From Lentisphaerota bacterium (GTDB lineage: Bacteria; Verrucomicrobiota; Kiritimatiellia; RFP12; UBA1067), in assembly GCA_022839525.1 (NCBI GenBank), contig JALHET010000022.1:1-14602 (forward strand): a stretch of DNA of 14,602 bases, read 5' to 3'. The notes under the pieces are model-generated. The model was given only the letters and a program-made list of their open reading frames with translations, was not told the origin of the DNA and made no database searches. Positions 7,195 to 13,590 of the stretch are shown here, piece by piece. Position numbers and translations under genes: made by a program. Each line of letters starts with the position of its first letter. Positions within the stretch are counted from its first letter, which is position 1.

Positions 7195-7207
7195 CCCCGA
7201 ATTTCAT

Positions 7208-7228
7208 CGTTCAGCATTGAACGTTGCG
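7208..7228. repeat. Short copy of the CGTTNNN heptamer array
   Basis: Three contiguous heptamers, CGTTCAG, CATTGAA and CGTTGCG, match the unit found at 5404-5467. They sit in the divergent gap between the GT2 gene and the Gfo/Idh gene, partly overlapping the predicted -35 box of the latter. Confidence 0.5.
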
Positions 7229-7245
7229 CCGATCTCTGCTATTTT
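7217..7245 (+). promoter_or_regulatory. Putative promoter for the Gfo/Idh/MocA gene
   Basis: TTGAAC (7217-7222) and TATTTT (7240-7245) are separated by exactly 17 nt, each matching four of six consensus bases. Transcription would start near 7252, leaving a 36-nt leader that carries the GGGGAG ribosome-binding site before the ATG at 7288. Confidence 0.42.
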
Positions 7246-7287
7246 GGACTCGATTTAAGGAAAAAGTTTTCCAAAAAAAGGGGAGCC

Positions 7288-8700
7288 ATGACAACATCAC
7301 GCAGAAACTTTCTGAAGAGCGCCTCATGCGCAAGCGTTCCTTTCATCCTTCCTTCCCATATTTGGGCGGGCGCGGCAAAGCCGAACGATTTGCCAAGCAT
7401 GGCTTTTATCGGGCTGGGCATTCAGTCCCGCGGCCTTTTGGCGAACTTCCTCCAGCAGGACGTCAAGGTCGTGGCCATGTGCGATGTGGACCAGACCCGC
7501 CGCGAGGACGGCGTGAAGCGGGTGGATGATTTCTACAAAAACCACCCGGACAAGGGCACGCCGGGCAACTGCAAGGGTTACAGCGATTTCCGCGAGGTGC
7601 TCGCGCGCAAAGACATCGACCTCGTCTGCGTCGCCACGCCGGACCATTGGCACGCCTATATCACCGTTGCGGCGATGCGCGCCGGCAAGGATGTCTATTG
7701 CGAAAAGCCGCTGACCTACAACATCCCCGAAGCCGTGGCGGTCATGAAGGCGGCCAAGCGGTACAACCGGATCCTTCAGACCGGCGCCATGCAGCGTTCA
7801 AGTTTTGAATTCCTCACCGCCGCCGAACTCGTCCGCAACGGCTGCATCGGCAAGATCACCCGCATTGACTGCAACTTCGGCGGCCCGTCGCGCCCGCACT
7901 TCGACCCGCCGCAAGACATCCCGATGGAGCCGGGGCTGGACTTCGACATGTGGTGCGGCGGCGCGCCGCTCGTGAAATACAACGACCAGCTCTCCCCGCG
8001 GGGCATCCACACCTTCTACCCGATGGTCTGGCGCATGGACGACCTGTTCGGCTCGGGCTACTGCGGCGACTGGGGCGCGCACCACCTCGACATCGCCCAG
8101 TGGGGTCTCGACATGGACAACAGCGGGCCGGTCAAGGTGACCAAGGCCGAGCGCACCGAACAGGACAAGGCCAATGTCAAGCTGGGCGGCCGTGCCCAGT
8201 CCGGCGTGGTCCTCGAGTTCGCGGATGGCGTCAAGCTGACCCACAACCCGTTCTCCACCTTCGGCACCGTGTTCTACGGAACCGACGGAACCGTCTCCGT
8301 GAACCGCGGCAAGTTCGAAATGACACACGGCAAAGAGCTGGTCTCGACCTACTCCAAAAAGGGAGATGCCGGCTCCCTCGAAGGCGCGCTCGCCAAAGCC
8401 CGCAAAGCCTTTCTGACCGACAGCGCCTACACGACCAAGCTGTACAAGACCAAAGGCGGCCATCCCGCCGACTTTGTCGCGTGCGCCAAGTCCCGTCAGC
8501 GCGCCTGCTCCAACGAGGATGTCGGCGGTCGCGCCGCCATCCTCTGCCATCTCTGCAACATGTCCTATGTCCGGGACGCCAGCTTCGACTGGGATCCGGC
8601 CAAGAACACCTTCGCGAACGGCACGGGCAACCCCGCCTGGCTGGTCCGCGAGGGCGGCTACCGGAACAACTGGGATGTCCTCACGCTGACCAAGAGCTGA
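7288..8700 (+). CDS. Secreted Gfo/Idh/MocA-family oxidoreductase with Tat leader
   Basis: A 470-residue NAD(P)-dependent sugar or polyol oxidoreductase predicted to be exported folded with its cofactor. The N-terminus has a twin-arginine motif, SRRNFLKSA (4-12), a short hydrophobic stretch and a candidate cleavage site near WAGAA (26-30). The Rossmann fold begins at AFIGLGIQSRG (39-49); CEKPL (138-142) is the family's conserved EKP block; DWGAHHLDIAQWGL (261-274) holds the expected active-site histidines. The C-terminal part carries GHPADFVACAKSRQ (391-404), typical of the large PVC and planctomycete paralogue group. GGGGAG precedes the ATG closely. It appears monocistronic, divergent from the GT2 operon and convergent with the pseudopilin gene. 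The sugar substrate cannot be told from sequence. Confidence 0.92.
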   Translation: MTTSRRNFLKSASCASVPFILPSHIWAGAAKPNDLPSMAFIGLGIQSRGLLANFLQQDVKVVAMCDVDQTRREDGVKRVDDFYKNHPDKGTPGNCKGYSDFREVLARKDIDLVCVATPDHWHAYITVAAMRAGKDVYCEKPLTYNIPEAVAVMKAAKRYNRILQTGAMQRSSFEFLTAAELVRNGCIGKITRIDCNFGGPSRPHFDPPQDIPMEPGLDFDMWCGGAPLVKYNDQLSPRGIHTFYPMVWRMDDLFGSGYCGDWGAHHLDIAQWGLDMDNSGPVKVTKAERTEQDKANVKLGGRAQSGVVLEFADGVKLTHNPFSTFGTVFYGTDGTVSVNRGKFEMTHGKELVSTYSKKGDAGSLEGALAKARKAFLTDSAYTTKLYKTKGGHPADFVACAKSRQRACSNEDVGGRAAILCHLCNMSYVRDASFDWDPAKNTFANGTGNPAWLVREGGYRNNWDVLTLTKS

Positions 8701-8714
8701 TGGACGCTCTAACT

Positions 8715-8731
8715 CCCGCGGCACTCGCGGG
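8715..8731. terminator. GC hairpin between convergent genes
   Basis: CCCGCG (8715-8720) pairs with CGCGGG (8726-8731) around a 5-nt loop, midway between the convergent stops at 8700 and 8734. There is no U-tract on either strand, so it is only a candidate bidirectional transcription barrier. Confidence 0.3.
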
Positions 8732-8733
8732 GT

Positions 8734-9084
8734 TCAGGGTTCAAAACCTTCATAGTCCGGATTGTTGCGCCAATCGTGATGGGTGCAATAGACAGGGTTT
8801 TCAAGTTCCCAACCCTTATACTCGCCTCCCGAAGGACAACTTGGCAGATTGCGGAGATAGGGCAGGATATCACTCCATGTGACATTTGGCTTGCTGCCCC
8901 CGTTGATGGCGTACAGCTCTTTCGCCTGCTGTATCTTCTGCATATTCCGCATGCACGAGGTGCGGTGGCTACGCTCCCTGGCCTTGAGATAATAAGGCGT
9001 GGCGATCGCAGCCAATATGCCGATGACGGACACAACGATCATCATTTCAATCATTGTAAAACCAGACCCTGCGTATTTTTTCAT
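8734..9084 (-). CDS. Type II/IV pseudopilin-like protein with prepilin leader
   Basis: A 116-residue prepilin. The leader MKKYAGSG ends in Gly and is followed by FTMIE, so a prepilin peptidase would cut G8/F9 and methylate the Phe; the Glu at mature position +5 is present. A hydrophobic helix (about residues 9-32) and a basic/polar heptad region (KARERSHRTSCMRN) follow. The small globular part has CPSGGEYKGW, a signature shared by many short pseudopilins of Verrucomicrobia, Lentisphaerae and Kiritimatiellae. Three cysteines in the mature part (SCM, SCP, YCT) could form disulfides. ATG at 9084 is preferred over 9120 because it gives a canonical short leader. No other secretion or pilus gene lies nearby; such orphan pseudopilins are numerous in PVC genomes (general knowledge). 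Function beyond this is unknown. Confidence 0.87.
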   Translation of the reverse strand: MKKYAGSGFTMIEMMIVVSVIGILAAIATPYYLKARERSHRTSCMRNMQKIQQAKELYAINGGSKPNVTWSDILPYLRNLPSCPSGGEYKGWELENPVYCTHHDWRNNPDYEGFEP

Positions 9085-9209
9085 AGCCAGCCCCGTTTCT
9101 GCATATGGTTTCCATTTCATATGTTACACACATTCATCGAAGCAATCCATTATCGTCAACAGGATTATTGTTTTTATGCCGCCGTTTTTGCCGACCTCAC
9201 AGGTCATTT

Positions 9210-9255
9210 AAAAAATAAAAGCCGCGAACCGGTTGCCGTGCAACGCATTACGCGG
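9210..9255 (-). terminator. Intrinsic terminator downstream of tRNA-Leu
   Basis: On the minus strand CCGCG and CGCGG (9255-9251 and 9226-9222) enclose an inner perfect hairpin, GTTGC-ACG-GCAAC (9244-9232). The outer stem is followed at once by a run of T interrupted by one A (9220-9210). The structure starts about 11 nt after the tRNA 3' end, as expected for a tRNA terminator. Confidence 0.6.
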
Positions 9256-9265
9256 TTTCACGATA

Positions 9266-9349
9266 TGGTGCTCGGGGGGGGACTCGAACCCCCATGCCTC
9301 GCGGCACATGCCCCTCAAACATGCGTGTCTGCCATTCCACCACCCGAGC
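9266..9349 (-). tRNA. tRNA-Leu (anticodon GAG), CCA encoded
   Basis: The reverse strand folds as a class II tRNA. The acceptor stem is GCTCGGG (5' end at 9349) with CCCGAGC, the D-arm GTGGAATGGCAGACAC is typical of leucine tRNAs, the anticodon stem CATGT/GCATG carries loop TTGAGGG with anticodon GAG at 9316-9314, a long variable arm GCC-GCGA-GGC follows, and the T-arm is GGGGG-TTCGAGT-CCCCC. The discriminator is A73, followed by a genome-encoded CCA (9268-9266). It reads CUC and CUU codons. The gene stands alone with its own promoter and terminator. Confidence 0.96.
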
Positions 9350-9364
9350 GGGAAAACAGAAATT

Positions 9365-9394
9365 ACTGTACCCGATTCCGAGCGGCGATTGCAA
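9365..9394 (-). promoter_or_regulatory. Putative promoter of tRNA-Leu
   Basis: Minus strand TTGCAA (9394-9389) and TACAGT (9370-9365) are 18 nt apart, each four of six to consensus. The -10 box ends 15 nt before the mature 5' end of the tRNA. It lies between the stop of the Memo-AMMECR1 gene (9419) and the tRNA. Confidence 0.4.
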
Positions 9395-9418
9395 GGCCAA
9401 ACCGAGAGATTTTGAGGC

Positions 9419-10957
9419 TCATTTCTTCTCGTGAATCACTTGAGCCTCAAACACCAGAAACTCCGCTCCTTCGCGCCACGCATCCTGCGGAAGCCCGGCC
9501 TTCACCGACAGGTGCGTGAGCGTCTCCTCGATCCCCCACCCCTGCTCCGGTGCCACCTGAGGCAGGAACACCGCGCTGCGCCCGCTTTTGGTTAACACTA
9601 TGCCGTGCCTGCCAATCACAATTTCCCGCCACGACCCGACCGGCTTGGGCGGCGTGAGCATCGAAATCTCAATGTCGATCTCGTCCAGTTCTTCCTTCCT
9701 CAACGCCTCGAACCGAGGATCGTTGAAGGCCGCATTGATCGCCTGCTCGCGGACCACCTTCCACACTTCGCGGCGCGGCACAATCTCGCCGATACACCCG
9801 CGCAGTTCACCGCGCTTGTGCAGCGTCACAAAACCGCCGCGCACCGCCTTCATACCTGCGGTCACCTCTTTCGGTTCCGCGGCCGCGGCACGCCTCTCGC
9901 CCATATTCAGCGCCTGCGTGATCGTTTCGCGCGCGAACGCAAGCAGCCGGCCACAATCCGCATCCGGAACCTTCCCGTCAAAGCCCGCCACGGTTTTCTT
10001 TTCCCCTGCCGATGACGCCCACGTCCCCGTCACGATGGCTCCGATATAGCTGACTGAGTTGCGGGTGTCGTGCAGCATCTGCCCGGAGGTTTCATAAGCC
10101 GTGCGCTCAACCTTGGCGTCCGCCGGCAGCATGGCCAGCAGAAAAGCCAACGGATCGCGCCCGCACACCGTCGCGCCAGTCTCATCGAGCCGTTCCAGAA
10201 AACCCGCCAGATCTTTGCGGGCAAAGAGGTCGAAGATCCCCATATCCAGCGTCTCCAGATTTTTCTGCACGTCCTTGGTGAACGGCACATACCCGTAACT
10301 CGCGCCGTAGTGCGTAAAGTCTGAACTCGCCACCAGAAGCGTGCGGTCATCCAGCAGTTCCTTGAACGCCGCGGCCGCAGACACCAGGTTCGATGCGTCA
10401 AACTGCCCGCAGACGATACAGACCACCGGAATGTTGGGAGAGAGGCACGCCTGAATCAGCGGCAACTGGATCTGGTCGCTGTGCTCGCGAACATGCGCCT
10501 CAGGACGGTGTGTCACAAACGGCAGCTTGCGCATCCGCGCCACAAATTCCGTGTCTGCCTTCAACTCCCCCAAAGGTGTCGAGAAGTGTGTCGCGTCCGG
10601 CACGCTCACATGATTGCGCATATCGACATAATGGCTCGGCCCCATCACGACAACACGGCTGAACCGTTTCGGATCGATCCTCAGAAAGACTCCCGCCGCC
10701 ACGCGCCCGGAGTAGCGGTACCCCGCATGGGGCACCACCGCCGCACACACGTTTTTACCGCGCACCGCCATAATCCCCTTGGTGCGCTCGGCAATCTCCT
10801 CACGCAGCGCACGCTCACTGTCCGCAAACCACTGACCCGCCAGCGGCGAGACCATGATTTTCTTTGTCATCCCAACCTCCTCCTGTACAGGTTCCCCGTC
10901 CGAACAGCCGAACAGTCCGCACACGCACAGCACCCATACCGGCAAATCACTTCTCAT
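9419..10957 (-). CDS. AmmeMemoRadiSam system fused protein B+A (Memo-AMMECR1), possible lipoprotein
   Basis: A 512-residue two-domain protein. The Memo domain (about 34-310) has VPHAGY (H77), GPSHY (H109), EHSDQIQLP (158-166), SSDFTHY (211-217) and TVCGRDP (C265); H77, H109 and C265 match the metal ligands H49, H81 and C244 of human MEMO1. The AMMECR1 domain (about 331-510) has the hallmark LRGCIG (385-390). Both domains co-occur with a radical SAM enzyme, here encoded just upstream. Two starts are plausible. From 10957 the protein begins with a hydrophobic leader ending in lipobox LFGC (C18) and an acidic linker, and the start lies 14 nt after the previous stop. From 10870 (Met30) it begins exactly where free-standing Memo proteins do, with AGGAGGAGG 5 nt upstream. 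The longer form is annotated. The biochemical role is not established. Confidence 0.93.
   Translation of the reverse strand: MRSDLPVWVLCVCGLFGCSDGEPVQEEVGMTKKIMVSPLAGQWFADSERALREEIAERTKGIMAVRGKNVCAAVVPHAGYRYSGRVAAGVFLRIDPKRFSRVVVMGPSHYVDMRNHVSVPDATHFSTPLGELKADTEFVARMRKLPFVTHRPEAHVREHSDQIQLPLIQACLSPNIPVVCIVCGQFDASNLVSAAAAFKELLDDRTLLVASSDFTHYGASYGYVPFTKDVQKNLETLDMGIFDLFARKDLAGFLERLDETGATVCGRDPLAFLLAMLPADAKVERTAYETSGQMLHDTRNSVSYIGAIVTGTWASSAGEKKTVAGFDGKVPDADCGRLLAFARETITQALNMGERRAAAAEPKEVTAGMKAVRGGFVTLHKRGELRGCIGEIVPRREVWKVVREQAINAAFNDPRFEALRKEELDEIDIEISMLTPPKPVGSWREIVIGRHGIVLTKSGRSAVFLPQVAPEQGWGIEETLTHLSVKAGLPQDAWREGAEFLVFEAQVIHEKK
10876..10884 (-). promoter_or_regulatory. Strong internal ribosome-binding site for the cytosolic form of Memo-AMMECR1
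   Basis: AGGAGGAGG on the minus strand, 5 nt before the ATG at 10870, is one of the strongest Shine-Dalgarno sites in the window. It lies inside the coding sequence of the longer, lipobox-bearing form, so it either marks the only true start or gives a second, leaderless-signal isoform. Confidence 0.5.
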
Positions 10958-10971
10958 TTCCGTTCCCGCCC

Positions 10972-11127
10972 CTAACCCGCCCATGCGGCCATCCGGCCGA
11001 CACACGCATCGTCCAATACTTTCACGCGGCTACGCCCGCGCCCGCCGCCGCCCGTAAGACACGCCGCCGCCGCTGCCCACAAAAAACAGCGGCGGGACAT
11101 GCCTCTTCTGAACACCCTTTTTGTCAC
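10972..11127 (-). CDS. 51-codon mini-ORF with twin-arginine leader, function unknown
   Basis: A GTG at 11127 overlaps the TGA of the radical SAM gene (GTGA, 11124-11127), and the stop lies 14 nt before the lipobox start of the Memo-AMMECR1 gene, so it fills the operon gap exactly. The 51-residue product has SRRCFLWAAAAACLTGG (11-27), a twin-arginine motif followed by an Ala-rich hydrophobic stretch with a Cys, then only about 24 residues ending in VKVLDDACVGRMAAWAG. An ATG at 11100 is an alternative start. It may be a genuine micro-protein, the stub of a decayed Tat substrate, or chance. I recognise no family. The longer open frame to 11235 overlaps the radical SAM gene and is not supported. 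Confidence 0.4.
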   Translation of the reverse strand: MTKRVFRRGMSRRCFLWAAAAACLTGGGGRGRSRVKVLDDACVGRMAAWAG

Positions 11128-12116
11128 GCCCACACCCCGTACACCCACCGGCCGCAGGCCGGGCACGCGCCCGCCGCCGTGATCCGGTTCTCCCTCACCA
11201 CATACCTCTGGCGCACCACCAGCCGCTCGCCGCACGCGGCGCAGAGCGTATCGTCGCCGTCCGGCACCTCGGCGTTTCCGACATAGACGTGTTTGAGTCC
11301 GGCCGCCCTTGCCCGCTCACGCGCATGCAACAGGGACTCGATGGGCGTGGGCGGCAGGTGCGTCATCCGGAAGCAGGGGAAAAAACGCGAGAAGTGCAAC
11401 GGTACTTCATCCCCGGCCTGCTCGCGCATCCACGCGCAAAGGGAATCCAACAGTTCGTCGGTATCGTTGAGCGTCGGGATCAAAAGGTTGGTGACCTCCA
11501 CATGCACACCCGCCCGCCGCATCAGCAGGAGTGTTCTCAAAACAGGTTCCAGCATGCCGTCGCAGACGTCCCGGTAGAACGCCTCGCTGAAGCCCTTGAG
11601 ATCGACATTCGCCGCGTCCACATAGGGCAGCAGCGCGGTCAGCGGCGCCTCATTGATGGTGCCGTTGGTGACCAGCACGTTGCGCAAGCCCGCCTCGCGC
11701 GCGGCGATGCAGCAGTCGCGCGTGTATTCGTAGGCCACGAGCGGCTCGTTATACGTGTAGGCCACATGACCGCACCCATGCTTCTTCGCCAGTGCCGGCA
11801 CCTCTCCGGGGGGGAGGTTGTAGGAGGCCATATCCTCGGGATTGCACTGCGAAAGATCCGCGTTCTGGCAATTCTTGCAGTGGAGGTTACACCCCGCCGA
11901 ACCCAGTGAAAGGATTTGCGCGCCCGGGCAGAAATGAAAGAGGGGCTTCTTCTCTATCGGGTCGACATGCACCGCGCACGGGCGCCCATAGGTTGACGCG
12001 CGGAGCACGCCGTCCACATTGATCCTGACCCGGCACTCGCCGCTAAAACCGGGCGCTATCAGGCATCTCTTGGGGCAAATGCCGCACCGGACATGTCGTG
12101 TTGTTTGAACAGCCAT
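11124..12116 (-). CDS. AmmeMemoRadiSam system radical SAM enzyme
   Basis: A 330-residue radical SAM protein related to pyruvate formate-lyase activating enzymes. The N-terminus has CGICPKRC (C11, C14, C18) plus C28, typical of this subfamily. The radical SAM cluster is CNLHCKNC (C76, C80, C83). YTYNEP (121-126), NVDLKGF (170-176) and VEVTNLLIPTLND (206-218) are as in PflA-like proteins. The C-terminus has a zinc-ribbon-like pair, CAAC (292-295) and CPAC (318-321), also seen in family members. It would cleave S-adenosylmethionine to a 5'-deoxyadenosyl radical in the cytoplasm; the substrate is unknown. ATG at 12116 is chosen because homology begins there and a good promoter lies just upstream; the frame open to 12266 would run through that promoter and into the SH3 gene. 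It is followed by the mini-ORF and the fused Memo-AMMECR1 gene as one operon. Confidence 0.93.
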   Translation of the reverse strand: MAVQTTRHVRCGICPKRCLIAPGFSGECRVRINVDGVLRASTYGRPCAVHVDPIEKKPLFHFCPGAQILSLGSAGCNLHCKNCQNADLSQCNPEDMASYNLPPGEVPALAKKHGCGHVAYTYNEPLVAYEYTRDCCIAAREAGLRNVLVTNGTINEAPLTALLPYVDAANVDLKGFSEAFYRDVCDGMLEPVLRTLLLMRRAGVHVEVTNLLIPTLNDTDELLDSLCAWMREQAGDEVPLHFSRFFPCFRMTHLPPTPIESLLHARERARAAGLKHVYVGNAEVPDGDDTLCAACGERLVVRQRYVVRENRITAAGACPACGRWVYGVWA

Positions 12117-12141
12117 ACCGTACCCGTTTTTGGATAACCGT

Positions 12142-12170
12142 ATTATAGCGTCTCCGGTCAAAAATGGAAA
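12142..12170 (-). promoter_or_regulatory. Promoter of the AmmeMemoRadiSam operon
   Basis: The minus strand has a perfect TATAAT (12147-12142) with TTTCCA 17 nt upstream (12170-12165). Transcription would start near 12135, about 20 nt before the ATG at 12116. A small hairpin (CGCAG/CTGCG, 12176-12189) just upstream could end the SH3 gene's transcript, which would make this an independent unit. Confidence 0.58.
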
Positions 12171-12202
12171 GCGTCCGCAGAAGACTGCGCACACGCCGAC
12201 AC

Positions 12203-13147
12203 TCATTCCCCGAAGCGCACCTGCAGGGGCACCAGCATGGGCAGCGCCGACCCTTTCACACGCCAACGCGTGCCCTCAACCGTCACCGATTCGCCGATGT
12301 GCGACCCGCAGGGCAGCACCGGCGCCAGCAGATGGCAGACCGGCAGCGTCTCGCCATCCGGCTGCCGTGCGACCAGACAGAACGGCGCCGAAACCGCACC
12401 GATCCCGCCCCAATCAAGCAGCCCCCGCAACACAACGCTCACACCCTGTTCCTCTCCCTCCTCGAGCGTGAAACCGCTTAGCTCCGGCGGCACAGGTGGC
12501 CGCACGCGCGCCACACTCCCCTCCGGCATCTCTGCCGGCGCGTTCGTGGGCACCACGATTTCCGTCACCTCCGAAACCGCTCCCGTCGCGGCCGCGTCCG
12601 TTTCAGGCAGACCCACCTCAGCCCCTTCCGGCGGCAAGACAGCCAGCGGCTCCACCTGATCGCGCAACACCCAAAAGTCCACCCCCGGCGGCGGTTTAAT
12701 CTTTAACCAGTCGCCATAAGTGCCAAGCACATCGACCCGGTCGCCCTTGTTCAAACCGGCCACAGGCGGGAAAGACAGCCCCGCGCCCGAACGGATCCTG
12801 CTCCCGTCCGCCAAAACCCGGCTGTCCCGCACCAACTCGCGGTACATCCACACGCTCACGCCATCCGGCGGGTCGATGCGCACCCATGTTGCCTCCGTCA
12901 GATCCCCGCGCACCGCAAACTCCGTGCCGGCCGGCAACCAGGCCACCGCATCTTGAGTTCTGTTTGTCGAGGCGTATACCGCCGCACGCCCTTCGATCAC
13001 GCGCACCCGGTACGGCTGCTGCTCCGCCATCCCCGGCGCCGCGCCCCAGCACGCAAGAACAACCAGAAACAGCCCCCAACCTGCTGCTCTATGTGCCCAC
13101 ACCGCCACGGTAACACCCCAGTAAGGGAAACGGACTCCTTTACACAT
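12203..13147 (-). CDS. Exported protein with two bacterial SH3-like repeats and a novel C-terminal domain
   Basis: A 314-residue protein with an N-terminal hydrophobic segment (about 22-41, ending near GMAEQQ) that looks like a Sec signal peptide. Two SH3-like repeats follow, about 46-107 and 108-168. Each has the usual pattern of a variable strand, a GT/GD turn and a W-[VL]-[RK]-I strand (WVRIDPPDGVSVWMYREL and WLKIKPPPGVDFWVLRDQ). Bacterial SH3 modules often bind peptidoglycan or protein partners in the periplasm. A Pro/Glu/Ala-rich linker (about 169-224) leads to a beta-rich domain (225-314) with two Cys (C271, C280) that I do not recognise. The start at 13147 lacks a clear Shine-Dalgarno; in-frame GTG codons about 13-15 residues later are alternatives. 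It is 87 nt upstream of the radical SAM gene but probably a separate transcript. Confidence 0.82.
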   Translation of the reverse strand: MCKGVRFPYWGVTVAVWAHRAAGWGLFLVVLACWGAAPGMAEQQPYRVRVIEGRAAVYASTNRTQDAVAWLPAGTEFAVRGDLTEATWVRIDPPDGVSVWMYRELVRDSRVLADGSRIRSGAGLSFPPVAGLNKGDRVDVLGTYGDWLKIKPPPGVDFWVLRDQVEPLAVLPPEGAEVGLPETDAAATGAVSEVTEIVVPTNAPAEMPEGSVARVRPPVPPELSGFTLEEGEEQGVSVVLRGLLDWGGIGAVSAPFCLVARQPDGETLPVCHLLAPVLPCGSHIGESVTVEGTRWRVKGSALPMLVPLQVRFGE

Positions 13148-13244
13148 TCAGCCAAAACACAAAAACCGCAAGCGTAGCTCCCCTCCGGGGAAATACACAT
13201 GCGGCAAAACGCACAACCGGCCAGACCGAACCCCCGGCCTGTTT

Positions 13245-13400
13245 CTATACGTCCGGCTTGGTCTTACGCAGACCCAACCCGCGGTCACCATCTTTCCACA
13301 GACCGCGTTTTTTAAGAAGATTGACGCGCTCGAAACGCTTTAACACGTTGCGCTTTGCCGTAATCTTGGCCGAGCCCTTCAAGCTGGTATGCTGACTCAT
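13245..13400 (-). CDS. PVC-type small basic protein (51 aa)
   Basis: The product reads MSQHTSLKGSAKI at its start, continues with TAKRNVLKRFERVNLLKKRG and ends in GLGLRKTKPDV; nearly a third of its residues are Lys or Arg. This matches my memory of a small basic protein family conserved in Chlamydiae, Verrucomicrobia and relatives (I recall the model as TIGR04137). The high charge and conserved RNVLKRFERV block suggest RNA or ribosome association, which is inference. GAGGAG lies upstream of the ATG at 13400, and a good promoter is 55 nt further up, so it seems to be its own transcript. It is the strongest taxonomic marker in the window. The 97-nt gap to the SH3 gene contains only a possible TCCCC/GGGGA hairpin. 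Confidence 0.85.
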   Translation of the reverse strand: MSQHTSLKGSAKITAKRNVLKRFERVNLLKKRGLWKDGDRGLGLRKTKPDV

Positions 13401-13454
13401 TTAAGCTTCTTCTCCTCTTCACGCCCGCTTTCGTCGTCAGACGTAAGATCAATA

Positions 13455-13482
13455 AGGATAACAAAACCGGACGGTTTTTCAA
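13455..13482 (-). promoter_or_regulatory. Promoter of the small basic protein gene with an operator-like palindrome in its spacer
   Basis: Minus strand TTGAAA (13482-13477, five of six) and TATCCT (13460-13455, four of six) are 16 nt apart. The spacer region is almost wholly a palindrome: AAAACCG (13463-13469) and CGGTTTT (13472-13478) on the plus strand, separated by 2 nt. A protein bound there would block RNA polymerase. Confidence 0.52.
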
Positions 13483-13501
13483 TCGAAAATATCCGGCACG
13501 A

Positions 13502-13533
13502 GGGATGCCCTTTTTTTCGCACATGGGTATCCC
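13502..13533. repeat. Inverted repeat with a T7 tract, upstream of the small basic protein promoter
   Basis: GGGATGCCC (13502-13510) and GGGTATCCC (13525-13533) pair over 8 of 9 positions around a loop containing seven T. It lies between the larE stop and the small-basic-protein promoter. It could be part of larE termination or an upstream activator site; neither is proven. Confidence 0.4.
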
Positions 13534-13590
13534 AAAAAACACGGTAAAAAAAACAGCCCAGACAGACCCGCCGACGACGAGCCGGACGGA

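Noticed and set aside
7157..7207. Upstream ATG for the GT2 gene at 7207
   Set aside because: Adds 17 residues not seen in the family, has no ribosome-binding site and would place the start upstream of the likely promoter.
7950..8882. Plus-strand open frame overlapping the 3' part of the Gfo/Idh gene
   Set aside because: Arg-rich out-of-frame shadow; the Gfo/Idh frame has all family motifs.
12117..12266. N-terminal extension of the radical SAM enzyme to 12266
   Set aside because: It would overlap the SH3 gene and run through a perfect TATAAT promoter; the added residues do not match the family.
13546..13590. Intrinsic terminator of larE
   Set aside because: A T8 tract is present on the minus strand, but I could not find a stable stem immediately before it.
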